Source: Caballeronia zhejiangensis (lineage in GTDB: Bacteria; Pseudomonadota; Gammaproteobacteria; Burkholderiales; Burkholderiaceae). From it: DNA of 64,000 nt. Made by a program: the position numbers and the translations under genes. This document shows, piece after piece, positions 1 through 9,084 of this stretch. The stretch spans positions 62,001 to 126,000 of the forward strand of contig NZ_JFHD01000015.1 in assembly GCF_000698575.1 (NCBI RefSeq), written 5' to 3'. Below the pieces are notes generated by a model that ran no database searches, was not told the DNA's origin, and saw only the letters and a list, made by a program, of their open reading frames with translations. Position 1 is the stretch's first letter, and the number at the start of each line of letters is the position of its first letter.

Positions 1-1
1 A

Positions 2-1051
2 GGCGCGGTCGGCACCATCGCGAGCATCGACTTGCGTCATCATCACGAAGACTTGCTCGCCATGTGCCGCGAAGACCACTCGCGGCCGACGCTCGAGCGC
101 GCCAACCTCATCGCGCTCGCGCGCGAGATCAAGTCGGCGCGCGAGTTGTCGCAAGGACGCGGCATGATCGCCGTGAACGTGATGAAAGCCGTGAGCGCGC
201 ACGCCGATTACGTGCGCGTGGCGTGCGAAGAGGGCGCCGATGCCATCGTGATGGGCGCGGGCCTGCCGCTCGACTTGCCCGATCTCACGCAAGGTTGCGA
301 TATCGCGCTCATTCCGATTCTCTCCGATAGCCGCGGCGTCACGCTCGTCCTCAAGAAATGGATGAAGAAAGGCCGCTTGCCCGACGCCATCGTGATCGAG
401 CATCCCGGACACGCGGGTGGCCATCTCGGCGTCGCGGACGTCGCCGATATGAACGACGAGCGCTTCGGCTTCGAGCGCGTTCTGAAGGAACTCGATGCAT
501 CGTTTGCGGCGCTCGGACTCAAGCGCGAAGACGTGCCGGTGATCGTCGCGGGCGGCATCAACAGCCATGAAGCCGTGCGCAAGTGGCTCACGGCCGGCGC
601 CAACGGCGTGCAGGTCGGCACGCCGTTCGCCGTCACCGAGGAAGGCGACGCGCATCCGGAGTTCAAGCGCGTGCTGGTCGAGGCGGAGCCCGACGATATC
701 GTCGAGTTCATCAGCGTGACCGGCCTGCCCGCGCGCGCCGTCAAGACGCCGTGGCTCATGCGCTATCTGCGTAACGAAGAACGCATTCGAACGAAAATCG
801 GCGCGCGCAAACAGACGTGTCCGTCGGCGCTCGAATGCCTGAGCGCGTGCGGCTTGCGCGATGGCATCGAGAAATTCGGGCATTTCTGCATCGATACGCG
901 GCTTGCCGCGGCATTGCGGGGCGACGTCGGCAATGGACTGTTCTTCCGCGGGCGCGAAAAACTGCCGTTCGGCGCAGCGATCCGCAACGTGCGCGATCTG
1001 ATCGAACTCCTGTTGACGGGCGCGACGAAATCGTCCCCGGCGGCGTGCTGA
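2..1051 (+). CDS. Nitronate monooxygenase family protein (5' end outside window)
   Basis: FMN-dependent TIM-barrel protein of the nitronate monooxygenase (2-nitropropane dioxygenase) family, which oxidises alkyl nitronates. The frame is open from base 2, so the start lies upstream; 349 codons are visible. Family signs: HPGHAGGHLG around the substrate-binding loop, then GGINSHEAV and GANGVQVGTPF, which form the phosphate-binding end of the barrel. The C-terminal part is Cys-rich (CLSACGL and nearby). A second, shorter family member lies at 55153-56244. The true substrate is unknown; many relatives are annotated only by family. Confidence 0.85.
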   Translation, partial: GAVGTIASIDLRHHHEDLLAMCREDHSRPTLERANLIALAREIKSARELSQGRGMIAVNVMKAVSAHADYVRVACEEGADAIVMGAGLPLDLPDLTQGCDIALIPILSDSRGVTLVLKKWMKKGRLPDAIVIEHPGHAGGHLGVADVADMNDERFGFERVLKELDASFAALGLKREDVPVIVAGGINSHEAVRKWLTAGANGVQVGTPFAVTEEGDAHPEFKRVLVEAEPDDIVEFISVTGLPARAVKTPWLMRYLRNEERIRTKIGARKQTCPSALECLSACGLRDGIEKFGHFCIDTRLAAALRGDVGNGLFFRGREKLPFGAAIRNVRDLIELLLTGATKSSPAAC

Positions 1052-1088
1052 GAAGCGGAAACATCGTGTTTCGCTGCGAGCCGTGACC

Positions 1089-1126
1089 GATCGTCCCGTT
1101 CCTATTGGCTCGGAACGGGGCCGATC
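1089..1126 (+). terminator. Stem-loop after the nitronate monooxygenase gene
   Basis: A 14-15 bp inverted repeat (left arm 1089-1102, right arm 1112-1126, one bulge) with a 9-nt loop starts 38 bases after the stop codon. Only a weak T tract follows, so it may be a transcript-end hairpin rather than a strong intrinsic terminator. Confidence 0.45.
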
Positions 1127-1178
1127 TTAGGCTTGATGCCGATTGGCTCGCACGCCGCAATCCACGGAGTACCGCACG

Positions 1179-1400
1179 ATGTCGAAGCGCTTTCCCCTGA
1201 ACCCAAAGCATCCCGAGCGCAATTGCTGGGGTTGCGATCACTATTGCGCGACGGACGCCATGCGTTGCGGAAACGGTTCGAGCCGGACGCAGCATCCGGC
1301 CGAGTTGCTTGGCGAAGACTGGTACGAGCAAGGCGATTGGGGCCTCGAAATCGCCGACAACGCCAAGTCGATTCAACCGTCCGTCGCCAAAGCGCGCTGA
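1179..1400 (+). CDS. DUF3079 domain-containing protein
   Basis: A 73-residue protein of the DUF3079 family, function unknown. It has four Cys in the first half (NCWGCDHYCATDAMRC), a spacing suggestive of a small metal site, followed by the family's GNGSxRTQHPAELxGEDW stretch. The ATG at 1179 is preferred over an upstream in-frame TTG at 1143, because GGAG lies at 1166-1169 and the family starts with MSKRFPL. It converges with ccmI, whose stop codon is only 10 bases away. Confidence 0.8.
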   Translation: MSKRFPLNPKHPERNCWGCDHYCATDAMRCGNGSSRTQHPAELLGEDWYEQGDWGLEIADNAKSIQPSVAKAR

Positions 1401-1409
1401 ATCGCGACT

Positions 1410-2440
1410 TCAGCGCACGATTTCGCCGATCGTCAGTTCAATCACGCCCGCATCTTTCGTCGATACCCGTCCGCTCGATCCGCTCAGATCGCCGGGCGAT
1501 GGCCGCGCTTTCCCGGACGCCGACACGCGCGCAGCGATGTCGATGCGCTCGAAATCCGAGAGGCGGCGGTTCGGCGTCATCGACATTGAATCGTTGAGAT
1601 AAACCGTCGCAGGAAGCTGGTTCGCGCTCAGGCGCTGGACCGCGATCGGCATGCGTGAGCCATCGTCGGCGAGCGCGTAGACGAAGACCGTATCCGTTGG
1701 ACGGACGCGCGACGCGAACTCAGGGCTCAACTGCACGCGGACTTCGACCGACGCCGAACCGGTGCCGTCCGCGATCGCCCGCACTTCGTCGATATTCTTC
1801 TGCGCCTGCTGCGCGATCTGCGGCGCGAGATCCGGCACCTGCCTCAAACGCTCCCAGTATCCGATGGCTTGCGTGTATTCGCGCCGGTCGAATGCCGCCG
1901 ATGCAGCCAGCGCCAGCGCCTTCGGCTGCGTCGCGTCGAGCGCGAGCGCCGAGTGGGGATGACCTTCAGCGCCGCGTCGTTGAGATCGCCGCCGTTCGCG
2001 CTCGCGATGGCATCGGCGTAATCGGCAAGCAATTCGGCATCGCGCGGATTCAGCGCAACCGCCCGCCGATACGCCTGCGCGGCATCGTCGGCGCGCGTCA
2101 GCACCATGTACGAACGCGCGAGCATCGTCCAGCCTTGGGCGTCGTCGGGATTGCGCCGCAACCGCGCGGCCAGAAGACTGACGGCCGCTTCCATCGACCG
2201 GGGCGTGTCCGCGTGTTCGCTCACCGATGAAGCCGCCGCCGCTTGAATCGCGAGCGCCGCCGGATCGCCGACACGCATGTAAAGCGTCAGCGCGGACGCC
2301 GGCACGAGCGCGATCAGCAAGCCGGCGAGCGCGGCGTGCGTCGTTCGTTGATTCGCGACGCGCGCGCGCAACAGCGGCGGCACGACGCATGCGAGCGCGG
2401 CGAAGAGCATCGCGGCAACGATCAGCCAGAACGGGATCAT
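1410..2440 (-). pseudogene. ccmI: Cytochrome c biogenesis protein CcmI, interrupted by a frameshift
   Basis: CcmI holds apocytochrome c for the CcmF-CcmH haem ligation complex. The first part starts at the ATG at 2440 (MIPFWLIVAAM) with two N-terminal membrane segments and a TPR region (AQGWTMLARSYM, DAAQAYRRAVALNP). Near 1955-1958, a run of four G on the + strand, the frame breaks: the first frame runs out of homology at AALKVIP and stops at 1844, while the rest (HSALALDATQPKALALA to the C-terminal periplasmic domain) continues in another frame to 1410. One missing base explains it. The start overlaps the ccmH stop (ATGA) and follows AAGGAG. It may be a sequencing error or a real recent mutation. 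Confidence 0.85.
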
Positions 2441-2829
2441 CGGCTCATGCTCCTTTTTCTTCGGGTCTGATGCGCGCGCCGGATATGCAGCGCCATCGCA
2501 ACCGCGCCCGCCGCGAGCACGGCGAACGGCCCGAACCACAGCGCCCACGTGACGGGCTTCACGGGCGGCCGATACAGCACGAAGTCGCCGTATCGGCGCA
2601 CCATGTACGCCTGAATCTGCTCGTCGCTCGCGCCTTGCCCGACTTGCTCGCGAATGCGCGCGCGCAGATCGGCGGCGAGATCGGCGGTCGAATCGGCGAG
2701 GCTCTGGTTCTGGCACACGACGCAGCGGAAATGCTCCGCGAGATGGCGCGCGCGTTCGTCATCGGGCGATTGTTGCGCCTGAGCGCACCCGATGCACGCA
2801 GCGATCATCCACGCGAGCCGCCTAATCAC
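2437..2829 (-). CDS. ccmH: Cytochrome c maturation protein CcmH (CycL)
   Basis: Membrane-anchored, periplasm-facing thiol-disulfide protein that reduces apocytochrome c cysteines before haem attachment. 130 residues: signal or anchor segment, the diagnostic RCVVCQNQSL (family RCxxCQNQ), a three-helix bundle with YGDFVLYRPP, then a C-terminal membrane helix and a basic tail. The GTG at 2829 is chosen because it overlaps the ccmG stop codon and has AAGGAG about 9 bases upstream; a longer ATG-started form would intrude into ccmG. It overlaps ccmI by 4 bases. Confidence 0.92.
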   Translation of the reverse strand: MIRRLAWMIAACIGCAQAQQSPDDERARHLAEHFRCVVCQNQSLADSTADLAADLRARIREQVGQGASDEQIQAYMVRRYGDFVLYRPPVKPVTWALWFGPFAVLAAGAVAMALHIRRAHQTRRKRSMSR

Positions 2830-3361
2830 GCGCGTTCTCCTTTTGCAGCTTGCCGACGAGCGGACCAATCACGCCATCGATCGACGCGCGCGTGAGCGGT
2901 CCCGCCTGCCGATAGCGCACGACGCCCGCGCGATCGATCACGAACGTCTCCGGCACGCCGTACACGCCATAGTCGATGCCGGTGCGCCCGTCGCGATCGA
3001 CGAACGACGTCACGTACGGATTGCCCGCCGCCTTCAGCCATTGCAGCGCGGGCGCACGTTCGTCGCGGTAGTTCAGGCCGTACACCGGCGCCGCGCCGCT
3101 CGCCGCGAAATCCGTCAGGACGGCATGCTCATCGCGGCACGCTTCGCACCACGACGCCCACACGTTCAGAATCCACACCTGTCCGCGCAGCGCGTGCGAC
3201 GACATCGTCCGGTTCGCGGCATCGAGACGCGGCAGATCGAACTCCGGCGCGGGTTTGCCGATGAGCGCGGAAGGCAGGCGACGCGGATCGTGGCGCAAAC
3301 CGGCCGCGAGCACCGCGACGAGCAGACCGAACACGGCGAGCGGAATCAGAAAGCGCTTCAT
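2822..3361 (-). CDS. ccmG: Thiol:disulfide interchange protein CcmG (DsbE)
   Basis: Periplasmic thioredoxin-like reductant in cytochrome c maturation, fed by a DsbD-type protein. 179 residues: N-terminal membrane anchor (residues 4-22), the family signature GKPAPEFDLP, and the active site NVWASWCEACRDEH with a WCxxC pair. GVPETFVID carries the cis-Pro after the family's GVYG stretch. The ATG at 3361 overlaps the ccmF stop by 4 bases, as elsewhere in this operon. Confidence 0.93.
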   Translation of the reverse strand: MKRFLIPLAVFGLLVAVLAAGLRHDPRRLPSALIGKPAPEFDLPRLDAANRTMSSHALRGQVWILNVWASWCEACRDEHAVLTDFAASGAAPVYGLNYRDERAPALQWLKAAGNPYVTSFVDRDGRTGIDYGVYGVPETFVIDRAGVVRYRQAGPLTRASIDGVIGPLVGKLQKENARD

Positions 3362-5325
3362 CGTCCTGTCTCGCCGATGCTTCGCGGCGGTTCCACGGCA
3401 ATCGCAACGGCGGCGGCCCGTTGCGGCGCGCGCAGCTTCGCGTAACGCCGATCCGCCGCCGCGAGCAGGCCGCCGAGCGCCATCAACACGCAGCCGCCCC
3501 AGATCCAGCGCACGAACGGCTTGATCTGGATGCGCACGGTCCACGCGCCGCCGCCCGCCGGCTGATCGAGCGCGACGTACAGATCGCGCAGCACGCCGCG
3601 ATCGATGGCGGCTTCGGTCGCCGGCGTGTTGGAGGCGAGGAATTCGCGTTTCTCCGGATGCAGTGTCGCGATAGCTTTGCCGTCGCGCGTCACCGCGATC
3701 GTCGCACGCGTCGCGCGATAGTTCGGTCCGTCGATCGCGCGCACGTTGTCGAGCCGGAAGCGATATCCGCCCGCATCGACGCTCTCGCCGGGCGCGAGCC
3801 GCGCGTCGCGTTCGACGGGAAAGCCCTTCACCATCGTCACGCCGACGACGAACACGCCGACGCCCGCGTGTGCGAGCCACATGCCGACGGTCGCGAGCCG
3901 CGCGCGCTGCCGTCCCTTGATGATGCGCTCGATCACGCTCGTCGCGATCGTCGCGAACGTCCACGCGGCGAGCAGCAAGCCGAGGCTCACGAACGGACGC
4001 GACACGCCGGGCACGAACGCGCTCGCCACGCTCACGAGCGCGGCCCAGCGCAGCCGCACGGCAAGCTGCGGCAGACGCACGGCCTTCCAGCGCGCGAGCG
4101 GCCCGACGCCCATCAGAAAGATCGCGGGTGTCATCAGCGGGACGAACACGCTGTCGAAGTACGGTGCGCCGACGGAAATCTTGTCGAGATCGAGCGCGTC
4201 GAGGACCATCGGATAGAGCGTGCCGAGCATCACCGATGCAGCGGCGACGAGCATCAGCAGATTGTTCGACAGCAGCAACGCCTCGCGGGATACGGGCTCG
4301 AAACCGACCGCCGACACGGCTCGCGGCGCGCGCCACGCGAACAGCGCGAGACCGCCGCCCGAAAACAGCGCGAGCAGCGCGAGGATGAACACGCCGCGCG
4401 CCGGATCGGACGCGAAGCCGTGCACCGATGTCACAACGCCCGAGCGCACGAGAAACGTGCCGAGCAACGAGAGCGAGAACGCGCAGATCGCGAGCAGGGC
4501 GCTCCACGCGCGGAACGCGCCGCGCTTGGCGGTCGCGGCGAGCGAATGGATCAGCGCGGTGCCGACGAGCCACGGCATGAACGACGCGTTTTCGACCGGA
4601 TCCCAGAACCACCATCCGCCCCAGCCGAGTTCGTAGTACGCCCACGCGCTGCCGAGCATGATGCCGAGCGTCAGGAACATCCACGCGGCGAGCGTCCACG
4701 CGCGCGAGGCGCGCGCCCAGGCGGAGTCGAGCTTGCCATCGAGCAACGCGGCGATGGCGAACGCGAACGCCACCGAAAAGCCGACATAGCCCATGTACAG
4801 CAGCGGCGGATGAATCACCATGCCGGGATCCTGCAACAGCGGATTGAGATCGCGGCCGTTCATCGCGGGCGGCATGATGCGCGTGAACGGATTCGACGTC
4901 AGCAGCATGAAAAGCAGAAAGCCCGCGTCGATCCAGCTCATCACGCCGAGCACGCGCGCCGCGAACGGCAACGGCAGGCGCTTGCCGAAGCACACGACCG
5001 CGCTCATCCAGAGCGTGAGCAGCAGCGCCCACAGCAGCAGCGAGCCTTCGTGACCGCCCCAGACCGCGGTGAACCGGTAAATGGCCGGCAGCGCCGAGTT
5101 CGAATTGCCGACGACGTAGATCACGGAAAAATCGTCGTCGAGAAACGACGTCGCGAGACAGCCGAACGCGATCGCGACGAAGCCGAATTGCCCGCACGCG
5201 GCGGGCGCGGCGACGCGCATCCATCCTTCGATGGCAAGTCGCGCGCCGAGCATCGGCACGATGCCCGCGACGAGCGCGAGCAGCATCGCGAGGATGAGCG
5301 CGAAATGGCCGATCTCGGGGATCAT
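3358..5325 (-). CDS. ccmF: Haem lyase CcmF
   Basis: Polytopic membrane subunit of the cytochrome c synthetase; it receives haem from holo-CcmE and, with CcmH and CcmI, ligates it to apocytochrome. 655 residues, the usual length. The tryptophan-rich WWD segment is WGGWWFWDPVENASFMPW, and conserved His residues flank it in the many hydrophobic helices. The long open frames on the opposite strand are shadows of this GC-rich gene. The start overlaps the ccmE stop by 4 bases. Confidence 0.95.
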   Translation of the reverse strand: MIPEIGHFALILAMLLALVAGIVPMLGARLAIEGWMRVAAPAACGQFGFVAIAFGCLATSFLDDDFSVIYVVGNSNSALPAIYRFTAVWGGHEGSLLLWALLLTLWMSAVVCFGKRLPLPFAARVLGVMSWIDAGFLLFMLLTSNPFTRIMPPAMNGRDLNPLLQDPGMVIHPPLLYMGYVGFSVAFAFAIAALLDGKLDSAWARASRAWTLAAWMFLTLGIMLGSAWAYYELGWGGWWFWDPVENASFMPWLVGTALIHSLAATAKRGAFRAWSALLAICAFSLSLLGTFLVRSGVVTSVHGFASDPARGVFILALLALFSGGGLALFAWRAPRAVSAVGFEPVSREALLLSNNLLMLVAAASVMLGTLYPMVLDALDLDKISVGAPYFDSVFVPLMTPAIFLMGVGPLARWKAVRLPQLAVRLRWAALVSVASAFVPGVSRPFVSLGLLLAAWTFATIATSVIERIIKGRQRARLATVGMWLAHAGVGVFVVGVTMVKGFPVERDARLAPGESVDAGGYRFRLDNVRAIDGPNYRATRATIAVTRDGKAIATLHPEKREFLASNTPATEAAIDRGVLRDLYVALDQPAGGGAWTVRIQIKPFVRWIWGGCVLMALGGLLAAADRRYAKLRAPQRAAAVAIAVEPPRSIGETGR

Positions 5326-5777
5326 CGGCGCGCTCCCGCGTTCCCGTCCGCCGATGCGCGCGCTTCACGCAGCGCGCGTTCGAGTGGCGGCGGCGTGTAC
5401 TTTTCGTCGTGCTTGGCCAGGACTTCGTCGGCGTGAAAACGTCCGTCGGCGCCGAGCGTGCCTTGCGCGACGACGCCGCTGCCTTCGCGAAAGAGATCGG
5501 GCAGCGCGCCCGTGTAGACGACAGGAATCGACGCGCGCCCGTCCGTGACGACGAAGCTCACCGTGCGGCTGTCGGCGTGCTTCAAGAGCGATCCGCGTTC
5601 GACGAGTCCGCCGAGCCGGAAGCGCTGCGTGCGCGTTTCCTCGTGCGACGCGATCTCGCTCGGGCTGACGAAGAACATCACGTTGGCGCGGAACGCGTTG
5701 AGCACGAACGCGCACGCGAGCGCGGCGCTCGCGAGGCCGAGCGCGATGACCGCGAAGCGGCGATGGCGCGCTTTCAT
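5322..5777 (-). CDS. ccmE: Haem chaperone CcmE
   Basis: Periplasmic haem shuttle that binds haem covalently through a histidine and passes it to CcmF. 151 residues: short cytoplasmic N-terminus, one membrane anchor (about residues 8-28), an OB-fold core (MFFVSPSEI, RLGGLVERGS), and the haem-binding VLAKHDEKYTPP. The ATG at 5777 overlaps the ccmD stop. Confidence 0.95.
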   Translation of the reverse strand: MKARHRRFAVIALGLASAALACAFVLNAFRANVMFFVSPSEIASHEETRTQRFRLGGLVERGSLLKHADSRTVSFVVTDGRASIPVVYTGALPDLFREGSGVVAQGTLGADGRFHADEVLAKHDEKYTPPPLERALREARASADGNAGARR

Positions 5778-5899
5778 CGGCGCAGCGCGCGGTGGACGAG
5801 CCACGCTTCCGCGCCCATCAGCAGAAAAGTGATCGCGAACGCGGCGCAAAGCAGCGGATTCGCGGCGAGCATCGTCGGGACGGATGCGAGCGTGTTCAT
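5774..5899 (-). CDS. ccmD: Small membrane protein CcmD
   Basis: A 41-residue single-pass protein in the ccmD position between ccmC and ccmE. CcmD stabilises the CcmABC complex and helps release holo-CcmE. It shows one hydrophobic stretch (AANPLLCAAFAITFLLMGAE) followed by a short basic cytoplasmic tail. Start and stop overlap ccmC and ccmE by 4 bases each. The call rests mainly on position and architecture, since the family is poorly conserved. Confidence 0.85.
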   Translation of the reverse strand: MNTLASVPTMLAANPLLCAAFAITFLLMGAEAWLVHRALRR

Positions 5900-6639
5900 G
5901 CGGCACGCTCCTCGATTCGCGACGGACGCTCGTCGCTCGCGCGCACGCGTTCGGCCGCGCGCAGGATGACGCGCGCGCGCGCCAACGCCACGGCGATCGC
6001 ATACGACCAGAATCCCGCCGTCATCACGACGATGCCCCAAGCCATCGACGTTTCCATCGCGACGCCGCTGCCGAATCCGAGCGACGGTCCTTGATGCAGC
6101 GTGTACCACCATTGCACGGAAAAATAGATGATCGGGACATTCACGACGCCGATCAGCGCGAGCACCGAGCACGCGCGATCGGCGCGGCGGGTGCCGTCGA
6201 TGGCCGCGTGCAGCGCGAGATAGCCGACGTACAGGAAGAACAGGATCAACTCCGACGTGAGCCGCGCGTCCCAGACCCACCATGTGCCCCACGTCGGCTT
6301 GCCCCACAACGCGCCCGAAATCAGCGCGATCGCCGTGAACGACGCGCCGGTCGGGGCGAGCGCGCGGGCCATCATCGCGCAAAGGCGCGCGTTCATCGCG
6401 AGATGCAGCGCGCTGTACGCGGCCATCACGAGGTAGATGAGCATCGACATCCACGCGGCGGGCACATGCACGAACATGATGCGGTAGATGTCGCGTTGCA
6501 GCGCATCGGCGGGCGCGACGCCGAGGCCGATCACGAGTCCCATCGCGATGAACACGACCGACGCGAACGCGAACCACGGCGTCGCGCGCGCGGCGAAGCG
6601 TTCGAAGTTGCGGGCGGACGCGTAGCGGAACCAGTTCAT
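5896..6639 (-). CDS. ccmC: Haem exporter/handling protein CcmC
   Basis: Membrane protein of the CcmABCD haem-delivery complex that loads haem onto CcmE. 247 residues, six hydrophobic segments, with the WWD signature WGTWWVWDARLTSEL and periplasmic conserved His residues (VHVPAAWM, LHQGPS). The ATG at 6639 lies 5 bases after the ccmB stop codon. Confidence 0.94.
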   Translation of the reverse strand: MNWFRYASARNFERFAARATPWFAFASVVFIAMGLVIGLGVAPADALQRDIYRIMFVHVPAAWMSMLIYLVMAAYSALHLAMNARLCAMMARALAPTGASFTAIALISGALWGKPTWGTWWVWDARLTSELILFFLYVGYLALHAAIDGTRRADRACSVLALIGVVNVPIIYFSVQWWYTLHQGPSLGFGSGVAMETSMAWGIVVMTAGFWSYAIAVALARARVILRAAERVRASDERPSRIEERAA

Positions 6640-6644
6640 AGGCG

Positions 6645-7313
6645 CTATTCCATCGATATGCGCAGGGCCGCCGCGCTCGCGAACGGACACAGCCATAGCG
6701 CGATGCACAACGCCGCCGCGAGCAGCGAGAAATTCGCGTTCGCCCATGCGGCGCTCGCGGCGGGATCGGCCGCGCCGACGCCGAATACGAGCACCGGCAC
6801 GTAGAGCGGCAGAATCAGCAATGCGAGCACGACGCTGCCGCCGCGCACGCCGAGCGTGAGCGCCGCGCCCATCGAACCGATCAGCGAAAGCAGCGGCGTG
6901 CCGATCAGGAGCGACGCCATCAGCATGAGGATCGTGCGCGCATCGAGCCCGTATTCGAGCGCGACGACGGGCGCGAGCACGACGAGCGCGAGACCGGTCG
7001 TGATCCAGTGCGCGGCGATCTTGCCGAGCACGATGCCCGCGAGCGGCTGCGGCGAAAGCAGCATCTGTTCGAGCGCGCCGCTCGCGAAATCGTTGCTGAA
7101 GAGCTGGCCAGCCGAAAGCAGCGCCGCGAACAGCGCCGTGACCCACAGCACGCCCGGCGCGATTGCGTGCAGCAGCTTCGGATCGGGACCGACGCCGAGC
7201 GGAAACAGACTCGACGCCAGCACGAAGAAGAGCAGCACGGAAAGCGTCACGGTGCGCGAGCGCCAGTTCAAGAGCAGCTCGCGCCGGATCACCCGAAGCG
7301 TCAGCGCGATCAT
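6645..7313 (-). CDS. ccmB: Haem exporter membrane protein CcmB
   Basis: Permease partner of the CcmA ATPase in the complex that releases holo-CcmE. 222 residues with six hydrophobic helices; the family features FFVLASSLFPLGVGP near the N-terminus and DFASGALEQMLLSP are present. The ATG at 7313 overlaps the ccmA stop by 4 bases. Confidence 0.93.
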   Translation of the reverse strand: MIALTLRVIRRELLLNWRSRTVTLSVLLFFVLASSLFPLGVGPDPKLLHAIAPGVLWVTALFAALLSAGQLFSNDFASGALEQMLLSPQPLAGIVLGKIAAHWITTGLALVVLAPVVALEYGLDARTILMLMASLLIGTPLLSLIGSMGAALTLGVRGGSVVLALLILPLYVPVLVFGVGAADPAASAAWANANFSLLAAALCIALWLCPFASAAALRISME

Positions 7314-7933
7314 GCCGCGCTCCGTTCGAGATGCAGATGACGTGCGCGCGCGGCATCGACGGCAAGCGGGCGATGCGTCGTCGCGACGAGCGCGCCGCCT
7401 TCGCGCAGATGATCGTCGATGCATGCGGCGAACCAGAGCGCGCCCGCGTCATCGACGGCTTCGGTGGGTTCGTCGAGCAGCCACAGCGGCTTGGCCGCGA
7501 GCACGAGCCGCGCGAGCGCCACGCGCCGCCGCTGACCTTCCGACAGCCGGTTCAGGCGCGCGTGCATCAGCGGCTGCAAACCGGCGCGCTCGAGCACGTC
7601 GCGCTCGTTCGCGTGCAAGGCGTTCGCGCCGAGCAACGCCGCGAAGCGCAGGTTTTCCGCGACCGTCAGTTCGCCGTTGAAGCCGTCGGCGTGGCCGAGA
7701 TACGCGAGGTCGCGTCTGAAGCGCGCCGGATCGTCGCGCACGTTCACGCCGCGCCATGACACCTTCCCCGCGGCGGGCGGCAACAGACCCGCGAGCGCGG
7801 CGATCAACGAGCTCTTGCCGCTGCCGTTCGCGCCGTGGATGAGCAACGCCGCGCCGCCATCGACGCACAGATTCACGCCGGCGACGATCGTGCGGCTGCC
7901 GCGCATCACGTCGAGTTGCCGGGCGCTGAGCAT
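7310..7933 (-). CDS. ccmA: Haem exporter ATP-binding protein CcmA
   Basis: Cytoplasmic ABC ATPase of CcmABCD. 207 residues, typical for this short ATPase. Walker A GANGSGKSS, signature LSEGQRRRVALARL, Walker B WLLDEPTEAVDD, and a switch His near TTHRPL. Its start lies 24 bases after napC, so the maturation genes probably share a transcript with the nitrate reductase genes; AGAGAGG precedes the ATG. Confidence 0.94.
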   Translation of the reverse strand: MLSARQLDVMRGSRTIVAGVNLCVDGGAALLIHGANGSGKSSLIAALAGLLPPAAGKVSWRGVNVRDDPARFRRDLAYLGHADGFNGELTVAENLRFAALLGANALHANERDVLERAGLQPLMHARLNRLSEGQRRRVALARLVLAAKPLWLLDEPTEAVDDAGALWFAACIDDHLREGGALVATTHRPLAVDAARARHLHLERSAA

Positions 7934-7957
7934 GAATGTTTCCTCTCTTGGCGTTGT

Positions 7958-8563
7958 TTACTGCTTCTTTCTGTCGTCGATTTCCTGCGCCTTCGCCATG
8001 TTCGGCAGTTCATGCGCGATGCCCTTGTGGCAATCGATGCACGTCTTCTCGCCAGTCTCCAGAAAGCGCTGATGCGCCTGCTGCGCGCGCGGGCTTTGCC
8101 GCGTGAAGTCCATGTACTGGAACGAGTGGCAATTGCGGCATTCGAGCGAGTCGTTCGCCTTGAAGCGCGCCCATTCGTGCTCGGCCAGTTCGAGCCGCTT
8201 GTCGAGGAACTTTTCGCGCGTGTTCACCGCGCCGAAAATCTTCGCCCACACTTCCTTCGACGCCTGCATCTTTCGGGCGATCTTGTCGGTCCAGTTGTGG
8301 GGAACATGGCAGTCCGAGCACTTCGCGTGCACGCCCGTGCGGTTACTGAAGTGGATCGTGTTCTTCAGTTCGGCGTAGGTGTTGTCGCGCATCTCGTGAC
8401 AGCCGGTGCAGAAGACTTCGGTGTTGGTCAGCTCCATCGCCGTGTTGAAGGCGCCCCAGAACACCACGCCGGCGACGAAGCCGCCCAGCGTCAGAAAGCC
8501 GAGGCTGTAATAGAGGCTCGGCCGGCGAATGGTGATCCAGTAGCGCTTGATCAGTGCCCACAT
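7958..8563 (-). CDS. napC: Tetrahaem quinol dehydrogenase NapC
   Basis: NapC/NirT family membrane-anchored tetrahaem cytochrome that oxidises quinol and passes electrons to NapAB. 201 residues: one N-terminal membrane helix (about 17-38), then four CxxCH sites CTGCH, CSDCH, CRNCH and CIDCH. The ATG at 8563 gives the expected short cytoplasmic N-terminus; upstream in-frame sequence lies in napB. The gap to napB is 20 bases. Confidence 0.95.
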   Translation of the reverse strand: MWALIKRYWITIRRPSLYYSLGFLTLGGFVAGVVFWGAFNTAMELTNTEVFCTGCHEMRDNTYAELKNTIHFSNRTGVHAKCSDCHVPHNWTDKIARKMQASKEVWAKIFGAVNTREKFLDKRLELAEHEWARFKANDSLECRNCHSFQYMDFTRQSPRAQQAHQRFLETGEKTCIDCHKGIAHELPNMAKAQEIDDRKKQ

Positions 8564-8583
8564 GATGGTCGCTTGTTTATCGT

Positions 8584-9066
8584 CTATCGCTTCTTGGTTT
8601 TGTCCGGCTGCTGCCTGACGTCTTCGACGGCGACGAACGTATTGCCGACGAGCGGTTTCGTATCGGCCTGCGGGACGTGGCATTGCGTGCAGAAGTAGCG
8701 TCGCGGCGACAAATGCCCGGACACGCCGCCCTCGCGATCCATGTAATGCGACACCGCCACCGGCACCGCGCCGCTTTCCTCGGCGCGGCTGCGCGCGTGA
8801 CACCCGAGACAGCGGTTGGCGTTCTTGTCGAGCTGATAGTTGTCGATCTTGTGCGGGATCGTCGGCGGCTGCTGTGCGTAGTTGAGTCCGCGTATCACGT
8901 CCTTGTTTTCGGTCGGCGCGATGAGCGGGGCTTTCGGTTCCTCATCGAGCGGCGCCGTGCCGCGCAGCGAATCGTGGAACGGCAGACTGGGCACCGTGGG
9001 CTGCGCGATCGCGAGCACGGCCAGCGCAAGAAGCGATGCAATGACGATGGCTGTCAACGTACGCAT
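8584..9066 (-). CDS. napB: Dihaem cytochrome subunit NapB of periplasmic nitrate reductase
   Basis: Small periplasmic electron-transfer subunit between NapC and NapA. 160 residues: cleavable signal peptide (hydrophobic residues 4-21), then two haem sites, CLGCH and CTQCH, with the family sequence around [10 protein letters not shown]. The gap to napA is 18 bases. Confidence 0.95.
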   Translation of the reverse strand: MRTLTAIVIASLLALAVLAIAQPTVPSLPFHDSLRGTAPLDEEPKAPLIAPTENKDVIRGLNYAQQPPTIPHKIDNYQLDKNANRCLGCHARSRAEESGAVPVAVSHYMDREGGVSGHLSPRRYFCTQCHVPQADTKPLVGNTFVAVEDVRQQPDKTKKR

Positions 9067-9084
9067 GGCGTCGGCTCCCGGACC

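Noticed and set aside
1950..1965. Programmed frameshifting in ccmI
   Set aside because: The site is a short G run without a slippery heptamer and downstream pseudoknot, and ccmI is not known to use recoding; a base loss or read error is simpler.
3421..5436. 671-codon open frame on the + strand
   Set aside because: Antisense to ccmF and ccmE; low-complexity Arg/Glu/His translation.
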